Assembly: GCA_009773415.1 (NCBI GenBank)
Contig: WSNO01000007.1
Location: 1 to 64,000, forward strand
Source: Nitrospirota bacterium
Lineage (GTDB): Bacteria > Nitrospirota > Thermodesulfovibrionia > Thermodesulfovibrionales > Dissulfurispiraceae
Direction of reading: 5' to 3'
DNA length: 64,000 nt
Shown here: positions 35,896 to 44,562 of the stretch, in pieces
Numbering within the stretch: position 1 is the first letter of the stretch
Layout of the letters: every line of letters starts with the position of its first letter
Made by a program: the position numbers and the translations under genes
Notes under the pieces: generated by a model
What the model saw: only the letters and a program-made list of their open reading frames with translations
Database searches by the model: none
Told to the model about the DNA's origin: nothing

Positions 35896-37442
35896 AGCGG
35901 CCTCCAGGAACGACCGTCGAGGGAGAGCAGGGCATCGGCCTCGACCGGACCGCTGCTGCCGGCGGCATAGTTCGGAAAGTACTTCGGGTAAGCATCGGAT
36001 TCGGTCGCCCTGATAAGGGGAGTGAGCAGTTCCCAGCTGAGCGTAACCGCATCAGCCCGGACAAAGAGCAGCTGGTCGCCCTGCATGCAATCCAGCAGCA
36101 CCCGCTCATATTCGGACAGAACAACACTGCGGGGATATGTGAAGTCCATCAGCACCGTATTTAGGCAGAGGCGCGACCCCGGATTCTTAACCTGAATACT
36201 CATGCTCATGCCCTCATTCGGCTGGACACGGAGAATCAGGGTATTCGGCTCGATCTGGTCATGCATGAGCCGAGAAAACATGAGGTGCGGAACCGGCTTG
36301 AAGAATATCGCAATCTCAGCGCACCGCTGAGCGAGCCGCTTGCCGGACCGAAGATAGAACGGAACGCCTTTCCACCGCCAGTTGTCAATCATCACCCGCA
36401 GCGCTGCATAGGTGGGCGTCATGGAGTCACGAGCAACACCATGCTCCTCGCGGTAAGCGGGCATATCGACGCCATTCATGCTGCCACGTCCGTACTGGCC
36501 GAGGACGATATGTTCTAGGAGACGGTCGAGCTGAAACGGCCGGACCGACTGAAAGACCTTCATTCGCTCATCATGAACACGGCCAGCGACAAATTCCGCC
36601 GGAGGCTCCATGGCTGTCAGGGCGAGCAGTTGAAAAAGATGGTTCTGAAACATGTCGCGGAGAATGCCTGCCCGTTCATAGTATCCGGCTCGGTGCTCCA
36701 CACCGAGTTTTTCCGAGGCGGTAATCTGTACGTGATCAATAAAATTGCGGTTCCAGAGCGGCTCGAATATAGCGTTGGCAAATCTGAACATGAGGATATT
36801 CTGGACATTTTCCTTCGCCAGATAGTGATCCATGCGGTAGATCTGATGCTCTTGGAAAACGGCGCGCAGGGTTTTGTTGATGGCAAGAGCGGAGTCGATG
36901 TCATGACCAATCGGCTTCTCGATGACGATATGCCGGAACCCTTCCCGAACTCCGTCTGAAAAATTGACCTGGCCGATATGAGTAACGACATCAGTGAATA
37001 CAGCGGGAGGAACTGCCAGGTAAAAGATCAGATTTCCGCCGGTGCCGAAGCGATGAGTAAGTTCCAGCGCGCGCTTCTGCAAATGCTGATATCCTGCCGC
37101 ATCATCGTACGCAATCGAATGGTAGAAGAATGAATCTGCCAGACTATCCCATATCTCATTCCGGAATTCATCCGGCAGCGATTCCTGGACGGCTGCCCGC
37201 AGGGTTTCGCGGAATGCGGCATTACTCATCGCGGTGCGGGCGGTCCCGAGCATGAAGAAGCTCTCCGGGAGAAGGCGATTCTTTCGCAAACGATACAGGG
37301 CAGGGGCAATTTTGCGATGCGTCAAATCACCCGACGCGCCGAAAATGATGAGCCCGCAGGGAGCGGGAACGTCGATCGAGCAGGTGCTTTCACTGCCGTG
37401 AATAATGGTGCCACGGATTTCAGGCTTGTGCGGTTCAGCCAC
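35892..37442 (-). CDS. zwf: Glucose-6-phosphate 1-dehydrogenase
   Basis: Zwf oxidises glucose 6-phosphate to the lactone with NADP+ or NAD+. The 516 residues show the dinucleotide site [19 protein letters not shown], the active-site segment [13 protein letters not shown] (usually RIDHYLGKE) and [10 protein letters not shown] chose the GTG at 37442, which overlaps the gnd stop by 8 bases. The longer upstream frame reads through gnd coding sequence. Gene order gnd-zwf-pgl with overlaps indicates one translationally coupled operon. Confidence 0.94.
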   Translation of the reverse strand: MAEPHKPEIRGTIIHGSESTCSIDVPAPCGLIIFGASGDLTHRKIAPALYRLRKNRLLPESFFMLGTARTAMSNAAFRETLRAAVQESLPDEFRNEIWDSLADSFFYHSIAYDDAAGYQHLQKRALELTHRFGTGGNLIFYLAVPPAVFTDVVTHIGQVNFSDGVREGFRHIVIEKPIGHDIDSALAINKTLRAVFQEHQIYRMDHYLAKENVQNILMFRFANAIFEPLWNRNFIDHVQITASEKLGVEHRAGYYERAGILRDMFQNHLFQLLALTAMEPPAEFVAGRVHDERMKVFQSVRPFQLDRLLEHIVLGQYGRGSMNGVDMPAYREEHGVARDSMTPTYAALRVMIDNWRWKGVPFYLRSGKRLAQRCAEIAIFFKPVPHLMFSRLMHDQIEPNTLILRVQPNEGMSMSIQVKNPGSRLCLNTVLMDFTYPRSVVLSEYERVLLDCMQGDQLLFVRADAVTLSWELLTPLIRATESDAYPKYFPNYAAGSSGPVEADALLSLDGRSWRPL

Positions 37443-38358
37443 GATTTTGCCCTTTTTTCGACGGTTTGATCGCGTGACCGCCGAACTCTTTCCGGAGAGC
37501 CGCAGTAAGGCGGTCCGAGAAGTCGTCATCTCTGCGCGATGCAAAACGCTGAAAGAGCGCCGCTGCAATAACCGGTGCAGGCACCGCCGTTTCTATTGCC
37601 TGCTGGACAGTCCAGCGCCCCTCTCCGGAGTCATCAATATGCCCGCTGATTTCTGCAAGGCGCGGGTCATTCGTAAAGGCGCGCTCCGCCATTTCCATAA
37701 GCCATGAGCGTACGACACTGCCGTGATTCCAGAGGCGCGCTACAGCGGCGTAATCGAGCGATTCGGAATAGGGAGACGCGTCAAGCAGGGCAAACCCCTC
37801 GCCGATTGCAGCCATCATACCGTACTCGATACCGTTGTGGATCATCTTCGAGAAATGCCCCGATCCGGTCGGTCCGCAATAGAGGTAGCCATTTTTCGGC
37901 GAAAGGGTTTTGATTAAAGGGAGTATTTTCCGATAGATCGGCTGCGGGCCGCCGATCATCAGGCAGTAGCCGTTTTTCAAGCCCCAGATGCCGCCGCTGA
38001 CGCCGACATCCAGATAGCCGATGCCGGCTTTGCCGAGCGCTTCTGCGCGCCGGATATCATCTTTATAATAGGTATTGCCGCCGTCCACGAGGATGTCACC
38101 TCTTGCAAGAAGCGGCACCAGTTGATCAATCATGGCATCTGTCGGCAAACCGGCCGGCAGCATCAGCCAGATGACGCGAGGTCGCTTCAACAGTGCAATG
38201 AGCTGTTCTGCGGAAAATGCGCCGGCAGCTCCTTTTCGGGCGATGCTGCGGACTTTTTCCGGCGAACGATTGTATGCCACTACGCGGTGCCTGCCAGAAA
38301 GCAGGCGGAGCGCCATATTCATTCCCATACGGCCGAGGCCGATAATCCCGACATCCAT
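37435..38358 (-). CDS. gnd: 6-phosphogluconate dehydrogenase, decarboxylating, short (GndA/YqeC-like) form
   Basis: The enzyme converts 6-phosphogluconate to ribulose 5-phosphate and CO2. At 307 residues it is the short form, which usually prefers NAD+, rather than the roughly 470-residue NADP+ form. Motifs are [35 protein letters not shown] and [22 protein letters not shown]. The ATG at 38358 follows AAGGAG by 7 bases. It heads the operon that also encodes Zwf and Pgl, so all three oxidative-branch enzymes are made together. Confidence 0.94.
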   Translation of the reverse strand: MDVGIIGLGRMGMNMALRLLSGRHRVVAYNRSPEKVRSIARKGAAGAFSAEQLIALLKRPRVIWLMLPAGLPTDAMIDQLVPLLARGDILVDGGNTYYKDDIRRAEALGKAGIGYLDVGVSGGIWGLKNGYCLMIGGPQPIYRKILPLIKTLSPKNGYLYCGPTGSGHFSKMIHNGIEYGMMAAIGEGFALLDASPYSESLDYAAVARLWNHGSVVRSWLMEMAERAFTNDPRLAEISGHIDDSGEGRWTVQQAIETAVPAPVIAAALFQRFASRRDDDFSDRLTAALRKEFGGHAIKPSKKGQNRG

Positions 38359-38452
38359 AGATAAACTCCTTCTCACTCCGCGCAGGTGCTATTTCAAGCA
38401 CTTTATCAGATGAATGCCGGTTTTGCAACCGAGGGCTTTCAAAAACGCGCTG

Positions 38453-38480
38453 TTGACACGGACGTGATAATGGTTATACT
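38453..38480 (+). promoter_or_regulatory. Promoter predicting a leaderless hemerythrin mRNA
   Basis: TTGACA (38453-38458), a 16-base spacer and TATACT (38475-38480) are followed by 7 bases and then the ATG at 38488. No Shine-Dalgarno is present. Confidence 0.7.
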
Positions 38481-38487
38481 AAAACTA

Positions 38488-38919
38488 ATGCTTACGTGGA
38501 CGAATGACCTCTCTGTCGGTGTTGTGGAGATTGACGAACAGCATCAGGAGCTGTTCCGGAGAATCAACCGACTGCTCGGAGCGCTTGATGACAGGGCCGC
38601 TGCGGTGGAAGTTCGCACGTTGTTTGCATTTTTGGAATCCTATGTTGTTTGTCACTTCGACACTGAATCGAAATATATGGATGATTATGCCTTGTACGGC
38701 TATGCAGATGCTGAGCACCACAAGTCGGAACACCGGGCATTTGTTCGGGATTTCCAGGAGTTCAGAACGGATCTTGAGTCTGCGGAGCCGGACCATCTTT
38801 TTATTGCCGAGTTCAGCAAGTGGATGAACAACTGGTGGCTCATTCATATTCAGAAGGTCGATCAGGGGCTGGGGGTATTTCTCCGTGGAGCCTTTCCGAT
38901 ACTCGGACGCATGAAATGA
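38488..38919 (+). CDS. Bacteriohemerythrin
   Basis: The 143-residue protein binds O2 at a di-iron centre. The ligand set is recognisable: the first His in IDEQHQELF, a His and Glu in CHFDTESKYM, His residues in AEHHKSEHRAF, and the late His-Asp in LIHIQKVDQGLG. It lacks other domains and so is a soluble oxygen carrier, buffer or sensor. The ATG at 38488 matches the usual start before the WTNDLSVGV segment. A decayed second copy of its C-terminus lies just downstream. It is divergent from the gnd operon. Confidence 0.92.
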   Translation: MLTWTNDLSVGVVEIDEQHQELFRRINRLLGALDDRAAAVEVRTLFAFLESYVVCHFDTESKYMDDYALYGYADAEHHKSEHRAFVRDFQEFRTDLESAEPDHLFIAEFSKWMNNWWLIHIQKVDQGLGVFLRGAFPILGRMK

Positions 38920-38985
38920 AAGCGCGGGCTGATGAGCAATCAATTCCCCGCATTTTTTGTTTCATCCAGCCTCAAGTTCTGCTTT

Positions 38986-39051
38986 GTTAAATATCATATC
39001 GAAAAAGCAGATAAAGGCATCGGCGCATTTCTGAAATCAGCCAAAAAATGA
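38986..39051 (+). pseudogene. Hemerythrin C-terminal remnant
   Basis: One frame reads HIEKADKGIGAFLKSAKK then TGA. This aligns with HIQKVDQGLGVFLRGA at the end of the intact hemerythrin 130 bases upstream, and looks closer to the general family consensus. Upstream similarity disappears. It is the tail of a deleted tandem paralogue. Confidence 0.7.
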
Positions 39052-39062
39052 GATAAAATAGA

Positions 39063-39090
39063 GGGCGTCCAATTCGGACGCCCTTTTGTT
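39063..39090 (+). terminator. Terminator after hemerythrin, probably bidirectional
   Basis: GGGCGTCC and GGACGCCC form an 8-bp perfect stem with a 5-base loop followed by TTTTGTT. On the minus strand it is followed by TCTATTTT and may also end the cytochrome transcript. Confidence 0.85.
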
Positions 39091-39128
39091 CAGCATGTTA
39101 ACCTGATGTTAATGAGTTCAGCTTGTTG

Positions 39129-39419
39129 TCAGCAGCCCTCCGCGGCCTTTTTCTTCTTTGCCGGAGCCTTGAGCTCAGCAGCTGATGCTTTGATATCCTC
39201 ATCGGTCAGGTTTTTGTGAAGACCTGCCTTGCTGCCGCCGCGAACCGCTTTCAACATTCCCTCGCCGTCCTTAATGTTTCCCTTGGCCGCAATCTTGTCG
39301 ACCGCCTTCTCTGCCTTGTGGCATTTTACACATTTGTCATCAATGACGCCGGCCTGAGCACTCAGCCCGAATGCGCATACAGTGAAAAGAGCTACGACCG
39401 AAACCAGTACTTTCTTCAT
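39129..39419 (-). CDS. Periplasmic monoheme cytochrome c
   Basis: The 96-residue protein has a signal peptide (KKVLVSVVALFTVCAFGLSAQA) and one heme-binding CVKCH near residue 30. The remaining sequence is lysine-rich with a few helices and a C-terminal GC. The axial sixth ligand is not obvious. Small cytochromes of this kind serve as periplasmic electron carriers. The ATG at 39419 follows GGGAGGCACCT. The open frame extends upstream only by chance. Confidence 0.88.
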   Translation of the reverse strand: MKKVLVSVVALFTVCAFGLSAQAGVIDDKCVKCHKAEKAVDKIAAKGNIKDGEGMLKAVRGGSKAGLHKNLTDEDIKASAAELKAPAKKKKAAEGC

Positions 39420-39595
39420 AGGTGCCTCCCTGTGTTTTTTGAAATTCTGAATATAATATGTCAAATAGTATGCCAGTTCATTTGCAGCAAAAAAAGACAC
39501 GAAATCAATATGAAATTCAGATTGAAGAATAAGCGGGTTCCCATTATGAGGATAAAGTTTCCGAAAAAAGGAGGTCTTTACGAAGACAGAATATC

Positions 39596-39604
39596 TGCTA
39601 TACT
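39596..39604 (+). promoter_or_regulatory. Extended -10 predicting a leaderless pseudokinase mRNA
   Basis: TGCTATACT is an extended -10 ending 5 bases before the ATG at 39610. A weak CTTTAC lies 17 bases further up. An AAAGGAGG stretch at about 39567-39574 lies over 30 bases from the ATG, too far to act as ribosome site for it. Confidence 0.55.
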
Positions 39605-39609
39605 GTAAC

Positions 39610-41115
39610 ATGCAAAAAAGTAACATATCGACTTTGGCAACTCTTTTTCTGACGGCAGCGGCTCTGCTTGGGTACCATGAGGCCGGTTCCCTGCTGCAGC
39701 CTTTTGAGAAAATATTTGGCATAAACAGTCTGCACAATGGTGGCGTTCGCTCGGAATGGGCTTTTTTTGCTGAATTAGGTGCCATCGTCTTTACAGGCTT
39801 TTTCCTCGCATTTTTTCTGCCGCTTCTGAAACCTCGAACTAGCCTGCTGATGGTACTCCTGCTGGCCTGCGCCTTGGGCAGCGCCGCCTTATCATCCCAA
39901 TATGAGATGAGAGGGTTGAGGTTTGGATATGCGATTCTGCTCCTTTTTGCAGGTTATTATGTTTCCGTGCTTTTGTCGAAGCGACAGGAGGCTGAACCCC
40001 GAGCGGCAATTGAGCAGGCAGACAGTTCGCGGGAGGCGGACAAACCTGACATTCACGAGGCTGCGCCGCACATTCAGCCCCTGCCGGATGCTCCGGCTTC
40101 TAATATTTCGTCGCCGGCTACCGATGCAACGCTAGCAGAATCAACAGAATCTATTGTTTCAGTTGCAGGAGAATTAAGCACGGCTGTTGAAGATGTCGAA
40201 ACAGCAGTACCGCACGTCGAGATCGCATCCGTTGGGCAGAATACTTCCGGGGGGATTGCATTGGAGCCAGTTGCAGATGCAGACCTGCCTCCTGAAGCTG
40301 CGGCAGTGCTGCAATTGGGCTCATTTGCGCTGATGCCTAATCCTGTTTCAGGTCCTTTCGGACTCGTTTATCAGGGGAAAAATGCTCATGGACAGATTGC
40401 AAAGATTTACACCATCCCCCTTGCTCAGATTCCTCCCCATGAACAGGATGCGTTCAGAAAGCGGATGACGATGTATGCCGATATGCTCGGCAGACTTTCG
40501 CATAGCCGAATCGCAAGGGTTCTTGAGAGCGGAGAATCAGCCGACATAGCCTATGTTGCATATGAGGAGATTAAGGGCACGCCGCTTTCTGAATACTGCA
40601 ACAAGGGTTCTCTCATGTCCTTTCAGGATGCGTTGGCGCTTATTGCAAAGATTGCTGAGGCGGTTGATTTGGCGCATAAAAACGGCCTCATTCACCGGGC
40701 GATCCGTCCTGAAACTATTCTTCTTTCTCATGACGGCGAGGTCTTGATGACGGAATTCGGGCTTGCAGCGATTGTAAACAGCGGGGGAGACGGACTGCCG
40801 CTGGAAATCATTCCGTATACCGCGCCTGAAGTTGTTTTCGGCAGGAAAGCCGATGGGCGCGCCGATCTCTTCTCTCTTGGAGCGGTTTTCTTTGAGTTGC
40901 TCACGGGCGAGCGGCTCATTGCAGGGGATATCCGTGCAGACCTTTTCTACCAGATAACAACGAAGCCATATCGTCAAATCAGCGAAATTCGTCCCGACCT
41001 GCCGGAATTCTGCGACATATTGCTGGACCGCATGGTGGCGAAATTGCGAGAGCAGCGGTATCAACTGAGCGTAGATCTTTCAGACGACATTGCAATGCTG
41101 CTCTATAATTTGTGA
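39610..41115 (+). CDS. Membrane protein with C-terminal Ser/Thr pseudokinase domain
   Basis: The 501-residue protein has about four membrane helices in the first 125 residues, a linker rich in Ala, Glu and Pro (about 130-225) and a kinase-fold domain (about 235-500). The Gly-rich loop (SGPFGLVYQG) and an AIK-type Lys (IAKIYTI) remain, as do APE (YTAPEVV) and DLFSLGAV. The catalytic loop reads HRAIRPET instead of HRDxKPxN, and DFG reads EFG, so the base Asp and the metal ligands are lost. It is a predicted pseudokinase. A PP2C phosphatase gene follows after 7 bases. Confidence 0.85.
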   Translation: MQKSNISTLATLFLTAAALLGYHEAGSLLQPFEKIFGINSLHNGGVRSEWAFFAELGAIVFTGFFLAFFLPLLKPRTSLLMVLLLACALGSAALSSQYEMRGLRFGYAILLLFAGYYVSVLLSKRQEAEPRAAIEQADSSREADKPDIHEAAPHIQPLPDAPASNISSPATDATLAESTESIVSVAGELSTAVEDVETAVPHVEIASVGQNTSGGIALEPVADADLPPEAAAVLQLGSFALMPNPVSGPFGLVYQGKNAHGQIAKIYTIPLAQIPPHEQDAFRKRMTMYADMLGRLSHSRIARVLESGESADIAYVAYEEIKGTPLSEYCNKGSLMSFQDALALIAKIAEAVDLAHKNGLIHRAIRPETILLSHDGEVLMTEFGLAAIVNSGGDGLPLEIIPYTAPEVVFGRKADGRADLFSLGAVFFELLTGERLIAGDIRADLFYQITTKPYRQISEIRPDLPEFCDILLDRMVAKLREQRYQLSVDLSDDIAMLLYNL

Positions 41116-41122
41116 GAAGTGC

Positions 41123-41881
41123 GTGAGCATTCGGCGTTCCTGTGGTATCAGTGACATTGGAAGCGTTCGGAGCAGAAATGAAGATGCATTCTGTGTTGCC
41201 GGCGACATTGGTTTTTATGGCGTTGCAGATGGCGTCGGCGGCTCTCCAGGAGGCGACGTTGCGAGCCGGATTGCGGTAGATGTCGCTGAAGCATTTCTGC
41301 GTGATGCATTTGCCGGCATGCTGCACATGCCCGGACTTTTTCGTGAAGATACATCTGCACTCAACCGTCTCATGTGCTCGGCAGTACAAAAGGCGAATAC
41401 GGCAGTTTATCATCAGAGCATCAGGGTTCCTGCCCTGTCGGGCATGTGCACGACGTTTGCTGCTGCTCTTTTCAGGGAAGATCAACTTGCTATCGTTCAT
41501 GTCGGCGACAGTCGAATCTATCGGCTTCGTAACGGTGTTCTTGACCAGCTGACCGAAGATCATACGCTTGCTCAGGAGCAGTTCCGTCGCGGCCTTATAA
41601 GCCATTCAAAACTGCTGGAGTGTGACTACCGGAATATTATTTCCCGGGTTATCGGGATTGAACCGAACGTCGAATCCGTGTTTGCTGAATATACAGTGCA
41701 GGAGAGCGATCGCTATCTGCTCTGTACGGATGGGCTTTCCAATATGCTTGGTCATGAAGTTATCCGTGAAATTCTTTCTGCAGAGGGACTGCCGGAATCA
41801 GCATGCTCATCGCTTGTCGCTGGGGCAATTCAGTCCGGCGGGTTTGATAATATTACGGTTATCGCTGTCTTCTGTAGATAA
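41123..41881 (+). CDS. PP2C-family Ser/Thr protein phosphatase
   Basis: The 252-residue metal-dependent phosphatase has all family motifs: GSVRSRNEDAF, GVADGVGGSPGG, VHVGDSRIYRL, LLCTDGLSN and GFDNITVI. The metal-binding aspartates are intact. I chose the GTG at 41123, 7 bases after the pseudokinase stop. An ATG at 41090 lies inside that gene. It is soluble and probably reverses phosphorylation of a partner, or is controlled by the neighbouring pseudokinase. No active kinase is nearby. Confidence 0.92.
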   Translation: MSIRRSCGISDIGSVRSRNEDAFCVAGDIGFYGVADGVGGSPGGDVASRIAVDVAEAFLRDAFAGMLHMPGLFREDTSALNRLMCSAVQKANTAVYHQSIRVPALSGMCTTFAAALFREDQLAIVHVGDSRIYRLRNGVLDQLTEDHTLAQEQFRRGLISHSKLLECDYRNIISRVIGIEPNVESVFAEYTVQESDRYLLCTDGLSNMLGHEVIREILSAEGLPESACSSLVAGAIQSGGFDNITVIAVFCR

Positions 41882-41931
41882 TAACTAATTGGTTCTGAAG
41901 CTTTTTTGTTTTTCCTGCCCAACCAGGTTCG

Positions 41932-41961
41932 TTGAGTTTTTGTGTCCGCTACAGGTACACT
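41932..41961 (+). promoter_or_regulatory. Promoter predicting a leaderless scpA mRNA
   Basis: TTGAGT (41932-41937), an 18-base spacer and TACACT (41956-41961) are followed by 8 bases and ATG at 41970. No Shine-Dalgarno is visible. Confidence 0.5.
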
Positions 41962-41969
41962 GATACGCT

Positions 41970-42767
41970 ATGGTTGAAGCAAACGAACATCAGCACCAAT
42001 CTGCTTACAGCATCAAGATATCCGCCTTTGAAGGGCCATTCGATCTACTGCTTCACCTGCTGAAGCAGAACAAGATTGATATTTATGATATTCCGATTGC
42101 CGAGATTACCAAACAATACCTTTATTACCTTGAGATCATGAAAGAACTAAATCTCGAAATTGCGTCCGAATTCCTGGTCATGGCCGCCACGCTTATTTAC
42201 ATCAAGTCGCGCATGCTGTTGCCCCCTCCCGAAGAGCCCGCCGACGGAGAAGAACTGGAAGACCCCAGAGCCGGACTTGTGCAGCGTCTTCTGGAGTATC
42301 AGGCATTCAAGGAAATGTCCGGAGAATTTCGGCAGCGTGAAGACATATGGTCCAATTCCTTTCCCAGACCGCCGATTGTGGATGAGAAGGTTGCGGCCGA
42401 ACCTGTGCCGTTGCTGTTCGACGTCAATCTGTTCGATCTCATGGGAGCGCTCAGGAGAATTATTGACCGGGTGCCGCCCGAGACGATGATTATCAGCCGC
42501 GAAACGCTTACGGTGCAGGATAAAATTAATCTTATTATTGACCGGCTCGATGCCGAGCAGACCATCCGCTTTGCCGATCTGTTTGCAGAAGACCGCAGCC
42601 GTCTTCATGTTATTGTGACGTTTCTCGCGCTGCTCGAAATCCTGCGGCTCGGTCTCGTGCGTGCCTATCAGGAAAATGATTTCAGCGCTATTTTCATCAT
42701 GCGTGGAGATCGGGATGCAGGCATTGCAGCCGGTGCCGAGGAACAGGAGCCGTCTGTTCGGGACTGA
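41970..42767 (+). CDS. scpA: Segregation and condensation protein A
   Basis: ScpA is the kleisin that bridges SMC heads in bacterial condensin. The 265 residues show the N-terminal FEGPFDLLLHLLKQNKIDIYDIPIAEIT, EFLVMAATLIYIKSRMLLP and the C-terminal winged-helix segment (VTFLALLEILRLGLVRAYQ) that binds SMC. scpB, usually next door, is not in the window; argS follows instead after 75 bases. Confidence 0.95.
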   Translation: MVEANEHQHQSAYSIKISAFEGPFDLLLHLLKQNKIDIYDIPIAEITKQYLYYLEIMKELNLEIASEFLVMAATLIYIKSRMLLPPPEEPADGEELEDPRAGLVQRLLEYQAFKEMSGEFRQREDIWSNSFPRPPIVDEKVAAEPVPLLFDVNLFDLMGALRRIIDRVPPETMIISRETLTVQDKINLIIDRLDAEQTIRFADLFAEDRSRLHVIVTFLALLEILRLGLVRAYQENDFSAIFIMRGDRDAGIAAGAEEQEPSVRD

Positions 42768-42804
42768 TTTCCGCTCAGAAAGCCATTTCATGCCTGTTTC
42801 AGCG

Positions 42805-42834
42805 TTGACAACTCGCCAAGCTCCCGCATAAACT
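42805..42834 (+). promoter_or_regulatory. Promoter predicting a leaderless argS mRNA
   Basis: TTGACA (42805-42810), an 18-base spacer and TAAACT (42829-42834) are followed by 8 bases and the ATG at 42843. No Shine-Dalgarno is visible, although argS is a strongly expressed housekeeping gene. Confidence 0.65.
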
Positions 42835-42842
42835 ATTCAGCT

Positions 42843-44495
42843 ATGGAAAGACAACTGAGAGCTGTTCTTCAGGATGCCTGCACCTCACTCAATGCGAATG
42901 TGCAGGTCGATGTGATTGATATCCAGGTGCCGAAAGAAGAGTTCGGTGATCTCTCAACGCCGCTTGCCATGGGCCTCGCCAAACCGCTCAGAAAATCACC
43001 GCGATCGATTGCCGAGCAGATTGTACAGGCGGTTTCAGCTTCACCTCTCTTTGAAAAGGTCGAGATTGCCGGTCCCGGTTTTATCAACTTCACCTTCTCG
43101 AAGCGCTTTCTCGTTGAGGAGTTGCTGCGCCTGATTGACAAGCCGGATACTGTTCTTCGCGAAGATATCGGCGGCGGAAAGCGTATCCAGATCGAGTTTG
43201 TAAGCGCAAACCCCACCGGCCCGCTTCATCTCGGCCACGGGCGCGGAGCTGCTCTCGGGGCTGCATTGTCAAACATTCTGCAGGACGCAGGCTACAGCGT
43301 CGAAAAAGAGTTCTATATTAACGATGCGGGCCGTCAGGTGAGAATGCTCGGTCATTCGGTCTATGCAAAGTATCAGGAGTTGCTCGGAAGGACTGTTCCT
43401 TTTCCGGAGGATGGATATCGCGGAGACTACATCACCGGAATTGCTCGGGCGTTGATGGCGGAGCAGAGTGATGCGTATGTTGGAAAAACTTTTGATGACG
43501 TTGCCGGGTTCTTTGTCGACTTTGCCTATCTCCGCATGCTCGATGCCATCAATCAGGATCTGACAGATTTCGGGGTACTGTTCGACTCCTGGCAGAGCGA
43601 GCGTCGGTTATACGTAGACAACCTCGTTGAGCAGGGAATTGATGATCTGCGGCAGCGCGGGCATATCTATGAGCAGGACGGGGCGCTCTGGTTTCGTTCT
43701 ACCGACTTTGGAGATGACAAAGATCGTGTTTTGGTGAAGCAGGATGGCGCATATACCTATTTCACGCCGGATATTGCGTACCATAGGAAGAAATTTGAAA
43801 AAGGGTTTGACGAGATTATCGACATATGGGGCGCCGACCATCACGGATACATTCCTCGCATGTCTGCTGCCGTTCAGGCGCTCGGGCACTCAAAGGAAAG
43901 CTTCCGAGTGCTGCTTGTGCAGCTGGTTTCCTTGCTGAAGGGGGGGCAGCCGGTGCAGATGTCGAAGCGAGCCGGTGAGTTTATCACGCTTCGCGAAATA
44001 ATGGACGAAATAGGAGCGGATACAACCAAATTTCTTTTTCTCACGAGGCGTTCAGACACTCCTCTGGAGATAGACATCGAGATCGCCAAGGCGCAGTCCA
44101 ATGAGAATCCTGTTTTCTATGTGCAATATGCCTATGCTCGCATCAACAGCATTTTTGAGAAGGCACGCGAAGCCGGAGTTTTTACCGGTGAGTCTCCGGC
44201 AATTCCGGACAGTATTGATTTCTCCCTCTATAACGAAGATGAATATTGCCTTATCAGGAAGTTGCTTCTCTATCCCATGATGTTTCGTGGCGCTGCATTG
44301 GCTCGGGAACCGCATCGCATCACATTTTATCTGCAGGAACTCGCCGGGATGTTTCACCCGTATTATCACAAATATCGTGTCATTACCGATGATGCTCCAA
44401 TGACGACCGCGCGACTGCTGCTCTGTCAGGCAATGAAGGTTGTACTGCGCCGCGGTCTGAAGATGCTTGGCGTACAGGCTCCAGAGAGGATGTAG
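42843..44495 (+). CDS. argS: Arginyl-tRNA synthetase
   Basis: The 550-residue class I synthetase has the N-terminal tRNA-recognition domain (about 1-110), the HIGH-type signature HLGHGRGAALG near residue 130, the MSKRAGEFITL version of KMSKS, and a C-terminal DALR anticodon-binding domain beginning near residue 430. The start codon is firmly placed because the N-terminal helix aligns directly after MERQLRAVL. Confidence 0.96.
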   Translation: MERQLRAVLQDACTSLNANVQVDVIDIQVPKEEFGDLSTPLAMGLAKPLRKSPRSIAEQIVQAVSASPLFEKVEIAGPGFINFTFSKRFLVEELLRLIDKPDTVLREDIGGGKRIQIEFVSANPTGPLHLGHGRGAALGAALSNILQDAGYSVEKEFYINDAGRQVRMLGHSVYAKYQELLGRTVPFPEDGYRGDYITGIARALMAEQSDAYVGKTFDDVAGFFVDFAYLRMLDAINQDLTDFGVLFDSWQSERRLYVDNLVEQGIDDLRQRGHIYEQDGALWFRSTDFGDDKDRVLVKQDGAYTYFTPDIAYHRKKFEKGFDEIIDIWGADHHGYIPRMSAAVQALGHSKESFRVLLVQLVSLLKGGQPVQMSKRAGEFITLREIMDEIGADTTKFLFLTRRSDTPLEIDIEIAKAQSNENPVFYVQYAYARINSIFEKAREAGVFTGESPAIPDSIDFSLYNEDEYCLIRKLLLYPMMFRGAALAREPHRITFYLQELAGMFHPYYHKYRVITDDAPMTTARLLLCQAMKVVLRRGLKMLGVQAPERM

Positions 44496-44562
44496 CAGTC
44501 CTCAACACGCACATTTCTCCTTTCTAAAGCGCGGATTAGTTCACTTGCAACCATGGTCAGGA

